From Vibrio mangrovi (lineage in GTDB: Bacteria > Pseudomonadota > Gammaproteobacteria > Enterobacterales > Vibrionaceae): a stretch of 64,000 bases of DNA. Where the stretch lies: NCBI RefSeq assembly GCF_024346955.1, contig NZ_AP024884.1, forward strand, positions 930,001-994,000, read 5' to 3'. The stretch's first letter is position 1. Every line of letters starts with the position of its first letter. The notes below the pieces were generated by a model. The model saw nothing but the letters and a program-made list of their open reading frames with translations, was not told where the DNA came from and made no database searches. The translations under genes and the position numbers were made by a program. Of this stretch, positions 25,474-34,647 are shown piece by piece.

Positions 25474-26001
25474 TTAATCTGAACGATGTTTCTGGTAGAG
25501 GTCGATAATGTACTCTTCGTAACTCACCTGATAATCCTTATCAACCTGCTCAGTCAGCCATGTCCAGGATGCTTCCGGCGCACGTTGCCGTTCTGTACTC
25601 TGCTCCAGCTCACGCATTTTCTGATAGATGCCTTCAATGACCTGAACCGCGCCCTTCGGAGCAACCCGGCGTACTGAGTAGTAACCGAGAGTGTTACCGT
25701 TAAACCGATCCGGGGTGACATTGGCAAACACCCAATAGTAATTTTTATCCGATGTATAGTTCTTCACAAAGCCAAAGAACTCTTCTCCCGACTTCAGAGA
25801 ATGCCATAAACCGTAGAAAACGCCCCGGGGCATAGTAGGATGACGAATGATACTGTGGTTCTGACCGAGAAGCCCGGCTTCTGCATAATTGGCAACTCGC
25901 ATGAATGTCCGATTTGCATAAGTAATTTTCCCCTGCAAATCTGTTTTGGTAATGATGAGCTCACTCTTGTCGAATGATACTTCCCTTTCTGCTGCAGCCA
26001 T
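25474..26001 (-). CDS. PAS-domain protein, sensory partner of the MCP
   Basis: A 175-residue soluble protein whose first ~120 residues are an Aer-type PAS domain (DLQGKITYANRTFMRVANY, IRHPTMPRGVFYGLWHSLKS, KNYYWVFANVTPDR). In Aer this domain binds FAD and senses redox state. The rest is a helical tail. Gene order and spacing (ten bases) with a membrane receptor lacking its own periplasmic sensor resemble the split CetB/CetA energy-taxis pair of Campylobacter, here with a CZB-containing receptor. Confidence 0.88.
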   Translation of the reverse strand: MAAAEREVSFDKSELIITKTDLQGKITYANRTFMRVANYAEAGLLGQNHSIIRHPTMPRGVFYGLWHSLKSGEEFFGFVKNYTSDKNYYWVFANVTPDRFNGNTLGYYSVRRVAPKGAVQVIEGIYQKMRELEQSTERQRAPEASWTWLTEQVDKDYQVSYEEYIIDLYQKHRSD

Positions 26002-26257
26002 ACCTCTCCCTGAACAATTGATAAGTATCTCTAAGAAACTATATGCTATGGGTGAAATATGGCAAAACTGATCTCTTGATATATATCACCTTTTTGCGAT
26101 TCATCTCCTCTGTACCAAAACAGGAAAATAACCGGAGCAGGAAAATAAACCGTGCCTATTGCATCCCGGACCGATTGCGATAAACTGCCACGGACATCTA
26201 CACTGCCAGACGTGTATTTCGATTTGTCCTAATTATCAATCAGAACAGAGGTATCCC

Positions 26258-27169
26258 ATGTCAGAAAATCAAATCACCATCCTCGACGGCGGCATGAGCC
26301 GGGAACTGGAACGTCTCGGCGCACCTTTCCGTCAACCCGAATGGTCTGCCCTTGCCTTGATTGAAACTCCGGAAATTGTCCGTCAGGCACATGAGTTATT
26401 TATTCGTAACGGCTCAGAAGTGATTACCACCAACAGCTACGCGCTGGTCCCATTCCATATCGGTGAGACACGCTTTAAAAATGAAGCGCTGCCTTTGGCA
26501 CACAAGGCCGGAGAAATGGCCCGTCAGGCTGTTGAAGCAACTCAGACCGGTGCTCAGGTGGCCGGTTCTCTTCCGCCCCTGTTCGGCTCTTACCGCCCGG
26601 ATTTATATCAGGCGGATCAGGTCGATGAAATTGCAGCCCCGCTCATTCAGGGACTTGCACCTTCGGTTGATCTCTGGCTGATCGAAACACAAAGCCTGAT
26701 TGCTGAAGCCACGGCAATTAAAAGCGCGATTGATCGCTTTACCGACCAGCCGAAACCGGTCTGGGTTTCTTTCACACTGGAAGATTCAGAGCCCGTTTCG
26801 CAACCGTCTATCCGTTCAGGAGAAACTGTAAAAGAAGCGGTTCAGGCAATGGCCGAACAAAATGTTCAGGCTATTCTGTTCAACTGCTGTCAGCCGGAAA
26901 CCATCGAAGATGCACTCCACGTTGCCCGCACTACGCTGGCAGAACTGGGTAAAGATGACATCCGGCTCGGAGCTTATGCCAATGCGTTTGCTCCGCAGAA
27001 AAAAGATGCCGCAGCCAATGAAGAGATTGATGAAGTCAGAGCTGATCTGACACCACCGGCTTATGTCGCATGGGCTGAGAAGTGGCGCAGTCAGGGAGCT
27101 TCGCTGATTGGCGGCTGCTGTGGTATCGGTGCGGAACATATTGCCGAACTCAGTCAGCACCTGAAGTAG
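26258..27169 (+). CDS. mmuM: Homocysteine S-methyltransferase family protein
   Basis: A 303-residue enzyme; ATG 26258 is chosen because ACAGAGG precedes it and homologues begin with ITILDGGMSRELERLG. The zinc-binding cysteines are present as ILFNCCQPE and IGGCCGIG, the signature of the BHMT/MmuM fold that transfers a methyl group from S-methylmethionine or a related donor to homocysteine. Length matches MmuM. A permease gene follows ten bases downstream and is probably co-transcribed, giving uptake plus use of a methyl donor. The upstream in-frame ORF extension from 26159 has no ribosome site. Confidence 0.85.
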   Translation: MSENQITILDGGMSRELERLGAPFRQPEWSALALIETPEIVRQAHELFIRNGSEVITTNSYALVPFHIGETRFKNEALPLAHKAGEMARQAVEATQTGAQVAGSLPPLFGSYRPDLYQADQVDEIAAPLIQGLAPSVDLWLIETQSLIAEATAIKSAIDRFTDQPKPVWVSFTLEDSEPVSQPSIRSGETVKEAVQAMAEQNVQAILFNCCQPETIEDALHVARTTLAELGKDDIRLGAYANAFAPQKKDAAANEEIDEVRADLTPPAYVAWAEKWRSQGASLIGGCCGIGAEHIAELSQHLK

Positions 27170-27178
27170 CAGGCAAAT

Positions 27179-28507
27179 ATGACAGACAACGGAAAAATCG
27201 GACTGGGAGCTCTCACCGCGCTGGTGTTCAGCTCCATGGTCGGGGCAGGTATTTTCAGTTTACCGCAGAATATGGCGGAGGTTGCCGGCGTCGATGCCAT
27301 CATCACCGGTTGGTTGATCACTGGTGTCGGCATCTTACTTTTAGCCGGTTGTTTCCTTCATCTTTCCCGGCTGGTTCCGGAAATGGATGGTGGTATTTAC
27401 ACATACGCCCGGGCTGGATTTGGCGATCTGTTTGGTTTTCTGTCTGCCTGGGGATATTGGTTGTGTGCAACGATTGGTGTGGTCGGGTATCTGGTGGTGG
27501 CCTTCGCTGCTATCGGCGCATTTACCGATTCGCCGGAGCAGATATGGTTTGGTGACGGCAACACGCTGGCAGCCTTCGTTGGTGAATCTGTGATTCTATG
27601 GCTGGTACATGCGCTGGTTCTGCGGGGCGTCAAACAAGCAGCGTTAATCAATCTGCTGGGAACACTGGCAAAAAGCCTGCCTCTGTTACTGTTTATTGCT
27701 CTGGCTTACTGGTACTTTGATCCTCAGATATTTGCGACGAACCGGACTACCCAATCTTTACCGACACCTTTCATGGAGCAGGTCAAAAATACCATGCTTA
27801 TTACTTTGTGGGTTTTCACCGGTATTGAAGGAGCAATTATTCTTTCCGTCCGGGCCAGAAAACGGCATGACATTGGTAAAGCAACCTGTCTCGGAGTGAT
27901 TTTTGCGCTGGTGCTGTACGTTGCCATCACACTCCTTTCTCTGGGAATCATGGTCCGGCCCGATGTTGCGGCACTGCCGAATCCATCGATGTCTGGCCTG
28001 ATGGCACACATGACCGGTATGCCCGGAAAAGTCATCATGAGCTGCGGACTGATTATCTCCGTACTGGCATCTTATCTGAGCTGGATTCTCTATTCTGCCG
28101 AGGTTCCGTGTACAGCTGCCGAATACGGCGCATTTCCACAGGTTTTCCGGGTCAAAAACCGTCACGGCACTTCACAGGCTTCCCTGTTGATGACCAGTAT
28201 CACGGTACAACTGTGTCTGGTGCTGATCCTGTGGACCGGAAAAAGCTATAACACGCTGGTTCTCATCTCAACGTCAATGATTCTGATCCCTTACTTTCTG
28301 GTGGCTGCCTACCTGGTCAAACTCGCTTATCAGACTCAAGCCTCACTTGCGATTAAGCTGACTGGCATCGGTGCCAGTATTTACGGATTGTGGCTAATCT
28401 ATGCTGCCGGAATAGAATCCCTGTTGCTGTCGACCACACTTTATATTCCCGGTTTGCTAATCTATTTTACAACCCGAAAACGTCAGACCAGAACCTACGC
28501 TTCATAA
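27179..28507 (+). CDS. APC-superfamily amino-acid permease (basic amino acid/polyamine antiporter type)
   Basis: A 442-residue membrane protein with about twelve helices. GLGALTALVFSSMVGAGIFS in the first helix is the substrate/ion-binding GxG segment, and ITLWVFTGIEGAIILSVRAR is helix 6 of the antiporter (ArcD/CadB-like, TC 2.A.3.2) subgroup. Its gene begins ten bases after the homocysteine methyltransferase gene. In other bacteria mmuM is paired with the MmuP S-methylmethionine permease from a different APC branch, so this transporter may be an alternative carrier (inference). A terminator follows directly. Confidence 0.87.
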   Translation: MTDNGKIGLGALTALVFSSMVGAGIFSLPQNMAEVAGVDAIITGWLITGVGILLLAGCFLHLSRLVPEMDGGIYTYARAGFGDLFGFLSAWGYWLCATIGVVGYLVVAFAAIGAFTDSPEQIWFGDGNTLAAFVGESVILWLVHALVLRGVKQAALINLLGTLAKSLPLLLFIALAYWYFDPQIFATNRTTQSLPTPFMEQVKNTMLITLWVFTGIEGAIILSVRARKRHDIGKATCLGVIFALVLYVAITLLSLGIMVRPDVAALPNPSMSGLMAHMTGMPGKVIMSCGLIISVLASYLSWILYSAEVPCTAAEYGAFPQVFRVKNRHGTSQASLLMTSITVQLCLVLILWTGKSYNTLVLISTSMILIPYFLVAAYLVKLAYQTQASLAIKLTGIGASIYGLWLIYAAGIESLLLSTTLYIPGLLIYFTTRKRQTRTYAS

Positions 28508-28509
28508 TG

Positions 28510-28533
28510 GATTCAGCGCCTGTGCGCTGAATC
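28510..28533 (+). terminator. Hairpin after the permease gene
   Basis: Perfect 10-bp stem GATTCAGCGC / GCGCTGAATC with a 4-base loop, followed by TGTTCTTCTTCC (T-rich). The remaining ~270 bases to the next gene hold no ORF; ATCATGC occurs three times near 28610-28650. Confidence 0.8.
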
Positions 28534-28803
28534 TGTTCTTCTTCCTACTTTTCTGTATTCTTCTGCTCTCTTCCCGTGCTCTTGATGCATCAAGTCTATA
28601 AAACGATCAATCATGCACGAACAGGCTGCGATATCATGCGATCATGCAGAATCATCTTTATTTCAGTCAAACGACAATAATTATTAATCCATATCAATGT
28701 TCCGCCCAAGTGAATCACGCAATATTGAGCACTCTATAAGTTACATAACCAGAAAATGACACTCAGTAGACGTTAGTTCATCCCTTTCAACGATAGGACG
28801 CCT

Positions 28804-30837
28804 ATGTTTCGTTACTATAAAAATAAGAGTATCAACACCCAGCTTCGGGTGATTATGCTCCTTTGCTTAATGATTTCTTTTTCAGCAATTGCATTACTCG
28901 TTTACAGAAATGCTGCGGGTATTCTTTTGAACTCAACACTCACAGAGCACCACTCAAAAGTGGAGGGCATCGCCAAATCTATATCACAGCAATTTTTTAC
29001 TTATCTCGAAACTGGCAAAACACTGGAATCGACCTTTCAGCACAGTTATCTGAAAGGATTGACGTGGCATAACCAGTCCGTTGATTTCCGGGGAAATGCG
29101 GTTGCAGATGTCACAATCAACGGACAGAGCCTGATCGGCTCAACTGAAATCGTCGATCAGTTCACTCGGGATACGGGAGCTGTCGCAACATTGTTCCTAC
29201 CCTCAGGCAATGACTGGCTACGGGTTTCTACATCTCTGAAAAATGCACAGGGTGAAAGAGCTGTTGGTACAATGCTGGGCCTGTCTCATCCGGGATATGA
29301 TCAGCTGAGCCGTGGAGAGCCTTATTACGATCAGGTGAAACTATTCGGAACCCGCTACCTCACCTACTACAATCCGATCAAAAATAACCGTCAGCAGGTG
29401 GTTGCCATTTCATTTATCGGTGTACCAGTTGAAGAAGCTACCGCGACACTATTACGCAATCTGAATAGCGTAACGTGGGGGAAAACCGGAACCACGATGG
29501 TTGTCGATGATCATAAAAGTTCCCAGGGGAAATACCTGCTTGGTGGCGAAAATAGTCAGGCAGACTCCATTCTTGAAGAAAAAGATGCTGCCGGAAACTC
29601 AGTCTTTCACGATATTTTCCAGAATAATGATGGTTTGATCCGCTACCGCCAACAAAGTGATGACAACGCCCGTGAACGATATCTCGTTTATACAGAAGTA
29701 CCGGGCTGGAAATGGAAATTGCTTGGAGGAACCTACATTGATGAAATCACTCAGGAAAGTCAGGAACTGTTAAAACTGATTGTGCTGATTTCATCTCTGG
29801 TTGGCGGTGCCACATTTGTTGTGATTGCCCTGTTTCTGAACTACACCATCAAGCCTTTGATCAATTTAAGCGATATTATGGAACGGTTGGGACAAGGGGA
29901 AATCAGCCTGAAGGTTGAATCCGGCACGAAGGAAACCCGCAATGAAATGGTCCGCCTGTCCAACAGTGTTGCAGCTATGCTGGCTAAGTTGAATCATCTG
30001 GTGGGAAACATCCGTTCAACCAGCGATCAGGTTCAGCATCAGTCTGCCAGCGTACTGAGCGATGCCAATACGGGACTAACCCAGTCTGAACGCCAGCATG
30101 AGCAGGTCGATCAGGTTGTCACTGCAATTGAAGAGATGGCGACCTCCGCCAAGGATGTCGCAATGCAGGTTGAGGCTATTGCAGATAACGTCCGGGAAGC
30201 CAATCAGAACACACAGTCAGGTCTGAGTCTGGTTGAAAGTGTCTGTGTAGACGTTGCCCAGCTTAATGATCAATTGGTACAGTCCTCTCAGGCAATTGTT
30301 CAGGTCAGAACCGACAGCGAAAGCATTCAGTCCGTGACTGAAATGATCGATGCCATTGCTGAACAAACCAATCTGCTGGCACTGAATGCCGCGATTGAAG
30401 CGGCCCGGGCCGGAGAACAGGGACGCGGCTTTGCCGTGGTCGCCGATGAAGTCCGGACTCTGGCTCACCGGACACAGACATCAGTGCAGGATGTTGTCAC
30501 CATTATCGATAAACTCCGGGATTCAACCCAGAATGCTGTCCAGTTGATGCAGCATAGTCAGCATTATGCTGACGATATGCTCAGCAAATCTCAGGAAGCC
30601 GGTGCGTCACTTGAAACTATCGCTGATCAGATCCATTCCATCGCATCTCAGGCCGAAACGATTGCAACGACAGCGGAACAGCAGGCACAGGTATCCGAAG
30701 ATGTTGCACAAAGTGCTTCACAAATCAGCCAGTTGAATCAACAAGGACAACAAACCAATGCCAAGACAGCTGAGAGTGCTTCATCTCTGCAAGATCTGGC
30801 AAATCATCTGAAAACTCAGGTTGATTTCTTTCATTAA
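28804..30837 (+). CDS. Methyl-accepting chemotaxis protein with Cache_3-Cache_2 sensor
   Basis: A 677-residue transmembrane chemoreceptor: first transmembrane helix near 15-38, periplasmic Cache region (about 40-325, with [20 protein letters not shown] and [20 protein letters not shown]), second helix near 330-350, HAMP, and the methyl-accepting domain. The tip sequence [20 protein letters not shown] and [19 protein letters not shown] are complete. Cache domains of this kind usually bind small carboxylates or amino acids; ligand unknown. Single gene with its own promoter and a terminator hairpin. Confidence 0.94.
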   Translation: MFRYYKNKSINTQLRVIMLLCLMISFSAIALLVYRNAAGILLNSTLTEHHSKVEGIAKSISQQFFTYLETGKTLESTFQHSYLKGLTWHNQSVDFRGNAVADVTINGQSLIGSTEIVDQFTRDTGAVATLFLPSGNDWLRVSTSLKNAQGERAVGTMLGLSHPGYDQLSRGEPYYDQVKLFGTRYLTYYNPIKNNRQQVVAISFIGVPVEEATATLLRNLNSVTWGKTGTTMVVDDHKSSQGKYLLGGENSQADSILEEKDAAGNSVFHDIFQNNDGLIRYRQQSDDNARERYLVYTEVPGWKWKLLGGTYIDEITQESQELLKLIVLISSLVGGATFVVIALFLNYTIKPLINLSDIMERLGQGEISLKVESGTKETRNEMVRLSNSVAAMLAKLNHLVGNIRSTSDQVQHQSASVLSDANTGLTQSERQHEQVDQVVTAIEEMATSAKDVAMQVEAIADNVREANQNTQSGLSLVESVCVDVAQLNDQLVQSSQAIVQVRTDSESIQSVTEMIDAIAEQTNLLALNAAIEAARAGEQGRGFAVVADEVRTLAHRTQTSVQDVVTIIDKLRDSTQNAVQLMQHSQHYADDMLSKSQEAGASLETIADQIHSIASQAETIATTAEQQAQVSEDVAQSASQISQLNQQGQQTNAKTAESASSLQDLANHLKTQVDFFH

Positions 30838-30876
30838 CATGAAGCCATCTGTTGTTATAAGTGCATAATACCGACC

Positions 30877-30902
30877 GTCAGGGCTGCACATGCAGCCCTG
30901 AC
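30877..30902. terminator. Bidirectional hairpin between convergent genes
   Basis: A perfect 12-bp stem GTCAGGGCTGCA / TGCAGCCCTGAC with a 2-base loop lies between the convergent MCP and TetR genes, so it may end both transcripts. No strong T tract. Confidence 0.7.
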
Positions 30903-30911
30903 TTCCATTCA

Positions 30912-31400
30912 CTAAACTGCTTCAGCCTCAAGAATTTCATGATTACTCATGGCCACCAATGATTTTCCGAGCAGCCATTCCAGCTCTTTGTCTGCGTCTG
31001 TACCCAGTTTTTCTTCAATCAGTTGGTACATCCGTTCTAATCCCTGACGAGACACTTCTGTAGCGCGTTCAGCCGAAACAATATGGTGGAAGAGAAACCG
31101 TAGAATCGCAACAAACTGGTTATGCTCCAATGCATTAATCCAGCTTTTACGGAACGCACCCACACCGTTTTCCAGCTCCAGATAAGATGTGAACAGAAGG
31201 AATATTTGCCCATTCAGGGCGGCAGCAAAATCTGTTTTTTTCGGGAAGTGATGACTGATTCCCGTACGGGAAATTCCGGTCTGCTGGCTAAGTGTCGTAT
31301 ATGACATACGGTCATAGCCAAGATTCAGAACCTGATCGACTACGGCATCTAAAATTGTCTGAATAGTAACTTCTGTTTCTTCTCTGCTACGCTTGGGCAT
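30912..31400 (-). CDS. TetR-family transcriptional regulator
   Basis: A 162-residue regulator, short for the family. Its N-terminal helix-turn-helix is clear: ETEVTIQTILDAVVDQVLNL, then YTTLSQQTGISRTGISHHF with the usual F-P-K-K-T-D-F ending. The ligand-binding part (60-162) is all-helical. No target gene is adjacent; its own upstream region is a long gene-free stretch, where it may act on itself. Close to small Vibrio TetR regulators, but I do not identify a named homologue. Confidence 0.9.
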   Translation of the reverse strand: MPKRSREETEVTIQTILDAVVDQVLNLGYDRMSYTTLSQQTGISRTGISHHFPKKTDFAAALNGQIFLLFTSYLELENGVGAFRKSWINALEHNQFVAILRFLFHHIVSAERATEVSRQGLERMYQLIEEKLGTDADKELEWLLGKSLVAMSNHEILEAEAV

Positions 31401-32087
31401 AATGTGACTCTCTTAAAATCAGGCGAGTCTCCACCTTCCCTTCAATCACTTCATTTCAAGGTAAGAGTACTTCACCATCATGATAAATTTGAAAAATATG
31501 GGAGGCTGATAAATTGCTTATACCGTGACACTTATATCGTGACAATACAGGCCACCTCCATGTCTCCCGTGGTTCAATCAAAAACATATAAACACCATGA
31601 CATCAGTCCTGCCATCAAGCCGCAAAGATGATCAAACCAGAATCCTCACCGCCTGATTCTTTCCGCTCTGGTAAACTGGCTGAGATCGTGTCATGGGTTC
31701 ATTCAGGCGTGATTGCATCACCACACCTAAATATACAACACATCATCTCAAATCCATTCATAGGAACAATGACATCTCATAAATTCTGTTACCCTCTTGG
31801 CATGGCTCCTGACGATTATGAGAACCAAGTCACATATAAATATTCATAAGCATGATGACATAATACAGTTGCACAAAATTAACGTGCTACTAATCAATAG
31901 GATAGCTCACTGGCTATTTATACCCAACTCAGGCTAAAATTAACGATAATATCCAGATATATACCCAAGTCGTCTCAGCATGTAATTCAGAATCTCATGA
32001 GACCATTCGGGTATATACCAGGTGACTGAGTGCATTCTATCTCACGAGATCACTTGATTATCAGTTCCTGACAAACGGGGTAATTTT
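31401..32087. other. 687-base gene-free region
   Basis: No convincing protein gene is visible; short frames at 31404-31849 lack ribosome sites and codon bias. Two near copies of ACCGTGACA / ATCGTGACA occur at 31522-31545, possibly operator half-sites. A palindromic element lies at 31958-32017. The right end carries the promoter of the YfcZ/YiiS-family gene. Confidence 0.5.
31958..32017. repeat. 60-bp palindromic intergenic element
   Basis: TATATACCCAAGTCGTCTCA and TGAGACCATTCGGGTATATA are inverted copies (with a few mismatches) around a 20-base centre. Short related pieces (TATACCCAA) occur at 31919 and 55512. This looks like a dispersed Vibrio-type intergenic repeat able to form a long hairpin. 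Confidence 0.65.
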
Positions 32088-32393
32088 ATGAACACAAATG
32101 ACAATACAGAAAACGAAATCTGCGAAGCCTGTGGAACATTCGGAGAAATTGGCTACATCATCAAAGAAGGTGATGATGTAGCCGAAGTCACCGTACTGGC
32201 AAATGGTGCTGCCGCACTTCAGGCAGAACTGGATAAATATATTGCACTGGCAAAACAGGTCAGCGCCAATGTGAAATACGAGGCAACGCCAATAAATGAA
32301 GACGCACAAGAGCTTCATGCCCGTTTTCAGTTTGAAGTCAGTGCCGAAAAACTCATTTTCGAACTCAAATCCCGCTCTCTGGTTCGGGGATAA
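32088..32393 (+). CDS. YfcZ/YiiS (DUF406) family protein
   Basis: A 101-residue cytosolic protein with the conserved features of the DUF406 family: N-terminal CEACGTFGEIGYIIKEGDD, then VTVLANGAAALQAELDKY and a C-terminal FQFEVSAEKLIFELKSRSL. The function of the family is not established; two cysteines (C-E-A-C) near the N-terminus are conserved. GGGGTAATTTT before the ATG gives a reasonable ribosome site. Monocistronic with its own terminator. Confidence 0.9.
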   Translation: MNTNDNTENEICEACGTFGEIGYIIKEGDDVAEVTVLANGAAALQAELDKYIALAKQVSANVKYEATPINEDAQELHARFQFEVSAEKLIFELKSRSLVRG

Positions 32394-32416
32394 ATATTCA
32401 GCATAACGACATCTTC

Positions 32417-32454
32417 TAACAACAGAGTCAGGGTTAAATATGGCTCTGTTGTTA
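32417..32454 (+). terminator. Terminator of the YfcZ/YiiS-like gene
   Basis: TAACAACAGAG and CTCTGTTGTTA form an 11-bp stem with a short interior extension and loop, followed by TATTTCC. Confidence 0.7.
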
Positions 32455-32637
32455 TATTTCCGAATCTAAAAATACCTTAAGTGTATCGTCAACTTTTCAC
32501 TTTTATCCCATCCGGCATCCCGTACTACAATAAATCATTATCTCGATGCTCATCCTCCGGCAGCACCTTTCAGGATTGCAAGCCACCGGGCAATCCGCCA
32601 TACTGCCTTTATCAACGGTTTAGTTTTCAGGTATCCG

Positions 32638-33243
32638 GTGCGTTCATTTCTGATCTTATTCATTAGCTTACTGATTTGCGTTTCGCAGACGGCTTCAGCG
32701 AAGGCGCTGAATCACTATCAGCTCCTGAATTATCTGGATAATTACGGAAATCTGGATCTCAGTGGTAAACCCTTTAGTGAGTTACCATCGGGGCTCGTCG
32801 TCAAACGGGATCTGGACATCTCACGAACTCCTATGCGCGCACTTCCGCGCGGCATCAATATTCAGGGAGGGCTGATTGCAACAAACTGTCAGCTGGAAAC
32901 TGTACCTCCCGGAACCATCATTAAAGGCTATGCAAATCTGCTCGGCTCCCAGATTAAAAACTGGCCCCGTGGCATCCGGGCTGGTGGCTATCTGAATTTT
33001 ACCGATACACCTCTGGAAAAATTACCGGCCAGATTAAGAGTCAAAGGTGATCTGAGTGTTATCCGGACGCCTTTAACCGAGCTGCCCGAAGGTCTGATTG
33101 TTGAAGGAAATCTGTATATCGGCGGTTCAGGAATTCATGAATTTCCGGAAACCATGACGGTGCAGGGAAATATTTATCTGGGCGGAAATGCTATTCAGAA
33201 ATGGCCGAAGAATCTCACACTGGGAGGAGCTGTAGCAAGATGA
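32638..33243 (+). CDS. Secreted leucine-rich-repeat-like protein
   Basis: A 201-residue protein starting at GTG 32638, with a signal peptide (RSFLILFISLLICVSQTASA). The mature part is built from about seven repeats of ~20-23 residues with the pattern LPxGLxVxGxLxIxxTxLxx (for example LPARLRVKGDLSVIRTPLTE, LPEGLIVEGNLYIGGSGIHE). This is a short solenoid like bacterial leucine-rich repeats or a parallel beta-helix. No named family is evident; export suggests a periplasmic or surface binding role. The ribosome site is weak, so the start is not certain. Confidence 0.75.
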   Translation: MRSFLILFISLLICVSQTASAKALNHYQLLNYLDNYGNLDLSGKPFSELPSGLVVKRDLDISRTPMRALPRGINIQGGLIATNCQLETVPPGTIIKGYANLLGSQIKNWPRGIRAGGYLNFTDTPLEKLPARLRVKGDLSVIRTPLTELPEGLIVEGNLYIGGSGIHEFPETMTVQGNIYLGGNAIQKWPKNLTLGGAVAR

Positions 33244-33277
33244 GTCACATCTTGCTACATCAGAACATTTTCAGTCG

Positions 33278-34384
33278 CTATGGTTTGTTTTTCACCGGAT
33301 TTGCATAACTGGCCAGCAGATACTCATGTGCACCCTCCGGCAGACAAGCGAGTTTTTCCTGAAGTAAATCCCGTATCGTTTGTGTCACCTCATCGCCTTC
33401 ACAACCGGCGGCAAGCTGGTTAATCGGAAATAGCTTATAGTGCTGATGAATCTGTCGGTCAATTTCGTCGGCCAGCGCTTCAGGCGTCTCGAAATCCTGT
33501 TCAATCACATCTCCGAATGCAACGTGAATACGGCCTTTCTCTCCGACAATACCCTGAATGATACTCTCAATATCTTCAAATTCACTTTTCTCATATGTGC
33601 CCAGTGTTGCTTTCTCATAAAGCTCTCTGGCTTTTGCGATATCACAGGGATCATTTTCGTAAGCGATTGCAACCGGCACAATTTTCAGCGATTTTGCATA
33701 AGTTGCAAAATCGATCTTTTGCTGGCGGCCTTCGACATGGAACATTTTCAGAATCGCCGGATCGGTAAAATCATTCCCATCTTTAGCTCTCCCTTCACGT
33801 TGGGCTATCCAGATAGAGTGACCGGTGTCCAGCGAGTTTTTGATATAACCGGACAGTGTCGCCAGCGCTTTCATCATTTCCCGCGGGCCTTTAGCCGAAC
33901 GCTTAACAATGAAGCTTTTATTGAGCTTCATCAGCTCAGTAGCACAAGGCTTGCGCAACAGGTTATCACCAATCGCAATTCTGACCGTCTGATGTCCGGT
34001 GATATGCAGACCATAATTGACCAGAGCAGGATCCATCGCGATATCACGATGGTTTGAAACAAACAGATAAGCCTGATTTTTATCCAGCTTATCCAGACCG
34101 GAATAGGTTACACCACCACTGGTAGTTGCTAATGTTTGTTCCAGATACTTTTTCACTTCAAGCTGGATTGCTTCAACAGAAGTCAGTTTCCGCCATTTCA
34201 GCTTCAGATAAATTTTTACCCATGGGCTGATCAGTGTCTGTAACCATTCAGCATGGTGTTTAAACCGGTGCTGAACGATCGCGTGAATAAATTCATCATC
34301 CTGAATCAAACGATGAATAGCGGCAGGAATTTCCGCATCTTCATAAGGGCGAATTTCTGCATAGGGGTCTGTTATTGATGTCAT
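33278..34384 (-). CDS. 1-acylglycerol-3-phosphate acyltransferase-like protein (PlsC family)
   Basis: A 368-residue protein containing the glycerolipid acyltransferase motifs: FVSNHRDIAMDPALV (the HxxxxD site, as NHRDIAMD), RSAKGPREMM and IWIAQREGRAKDG (motif III-like E-G). It is longer than standard PlsC (about 245 residues) because of extra N- and C-terminal helices, which is typical of a separate group of Vibrio/Shewanella homologues. No membrane helix is obvious, so it probably associates peripherally. Single gene, convergent with the repeat protein. Confidence 0.88.
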   Translation of the reverse strand: MTSITDPYAEIRPYEDAEIPAAIHRLIQDDEFIHAIVQHRFKHHAEWLQTLISPWVKIYLKLKWRKLTSVEAIQLEVKKYLEQTLATTSGGVTYSGLDKLDKNQAYLFVSNHRDIAMDPALVNYGLHITGHQTVRIAIGDNLLRKPCATELMKLNKSFIVKRSAKGPREMMKALATLSGYIKNSLDTGHSIWIAQREGRAKDGNDFTDPAILKMFHVEGRQQKIDFATYAKSLKIVPVAIAYENDPCDIAKARELYEKATLGTYEKSEFEDIESIIQGIVGEKGRIHVAFGDVIEQDFETPEALADEIDRQIHQHYKLFPINQLAAGCEGDEVTQTIRDLLQEKLACLPEGAHEYLLASYANPVKNKP

Positions 34385-34647
34385 TGTAATACTATATTCG
34401 AAAAAAACTGGCTCATTCTACGCGGACTTTCCCCTGATCGCAGCTATTGTTAGAAAACAAAGAAACTGGTCTGACCAGAAGAAGTAACAATGGAGAATTA
34501 TTCGGGTTCGGTGATGAAAATCATTCGTGCAGTTTAAACAGGAATCATCCGGAGCCACAAATACAATAGGTTGAATATAGTTTAGTCCATTTGGCTTTTT
34601 ATGACGGACAAGTTAACCTATGCGCGTTTAAGCAAGAGAGAATATCC

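Noticed and set aside
27082..27555. 157-residue + strand ORF
   Set aside because: Overlaps the end of mmuM and the start of the permease in another frame; composition is Trp/Arg/Cys-rich, typical of a shadow.
31404..31849. Two short + strand ORFs (75 and 73 residues)
   Set aside because: No ribosome sites, no coding-type composition, and they overlap in a region with palindromic elements.
33440..34057. 205-residue + strand ORF
   Set aside because: Antisense to the acyltransferase gene, whose NHRDIAMD and REGR motifs are clear.
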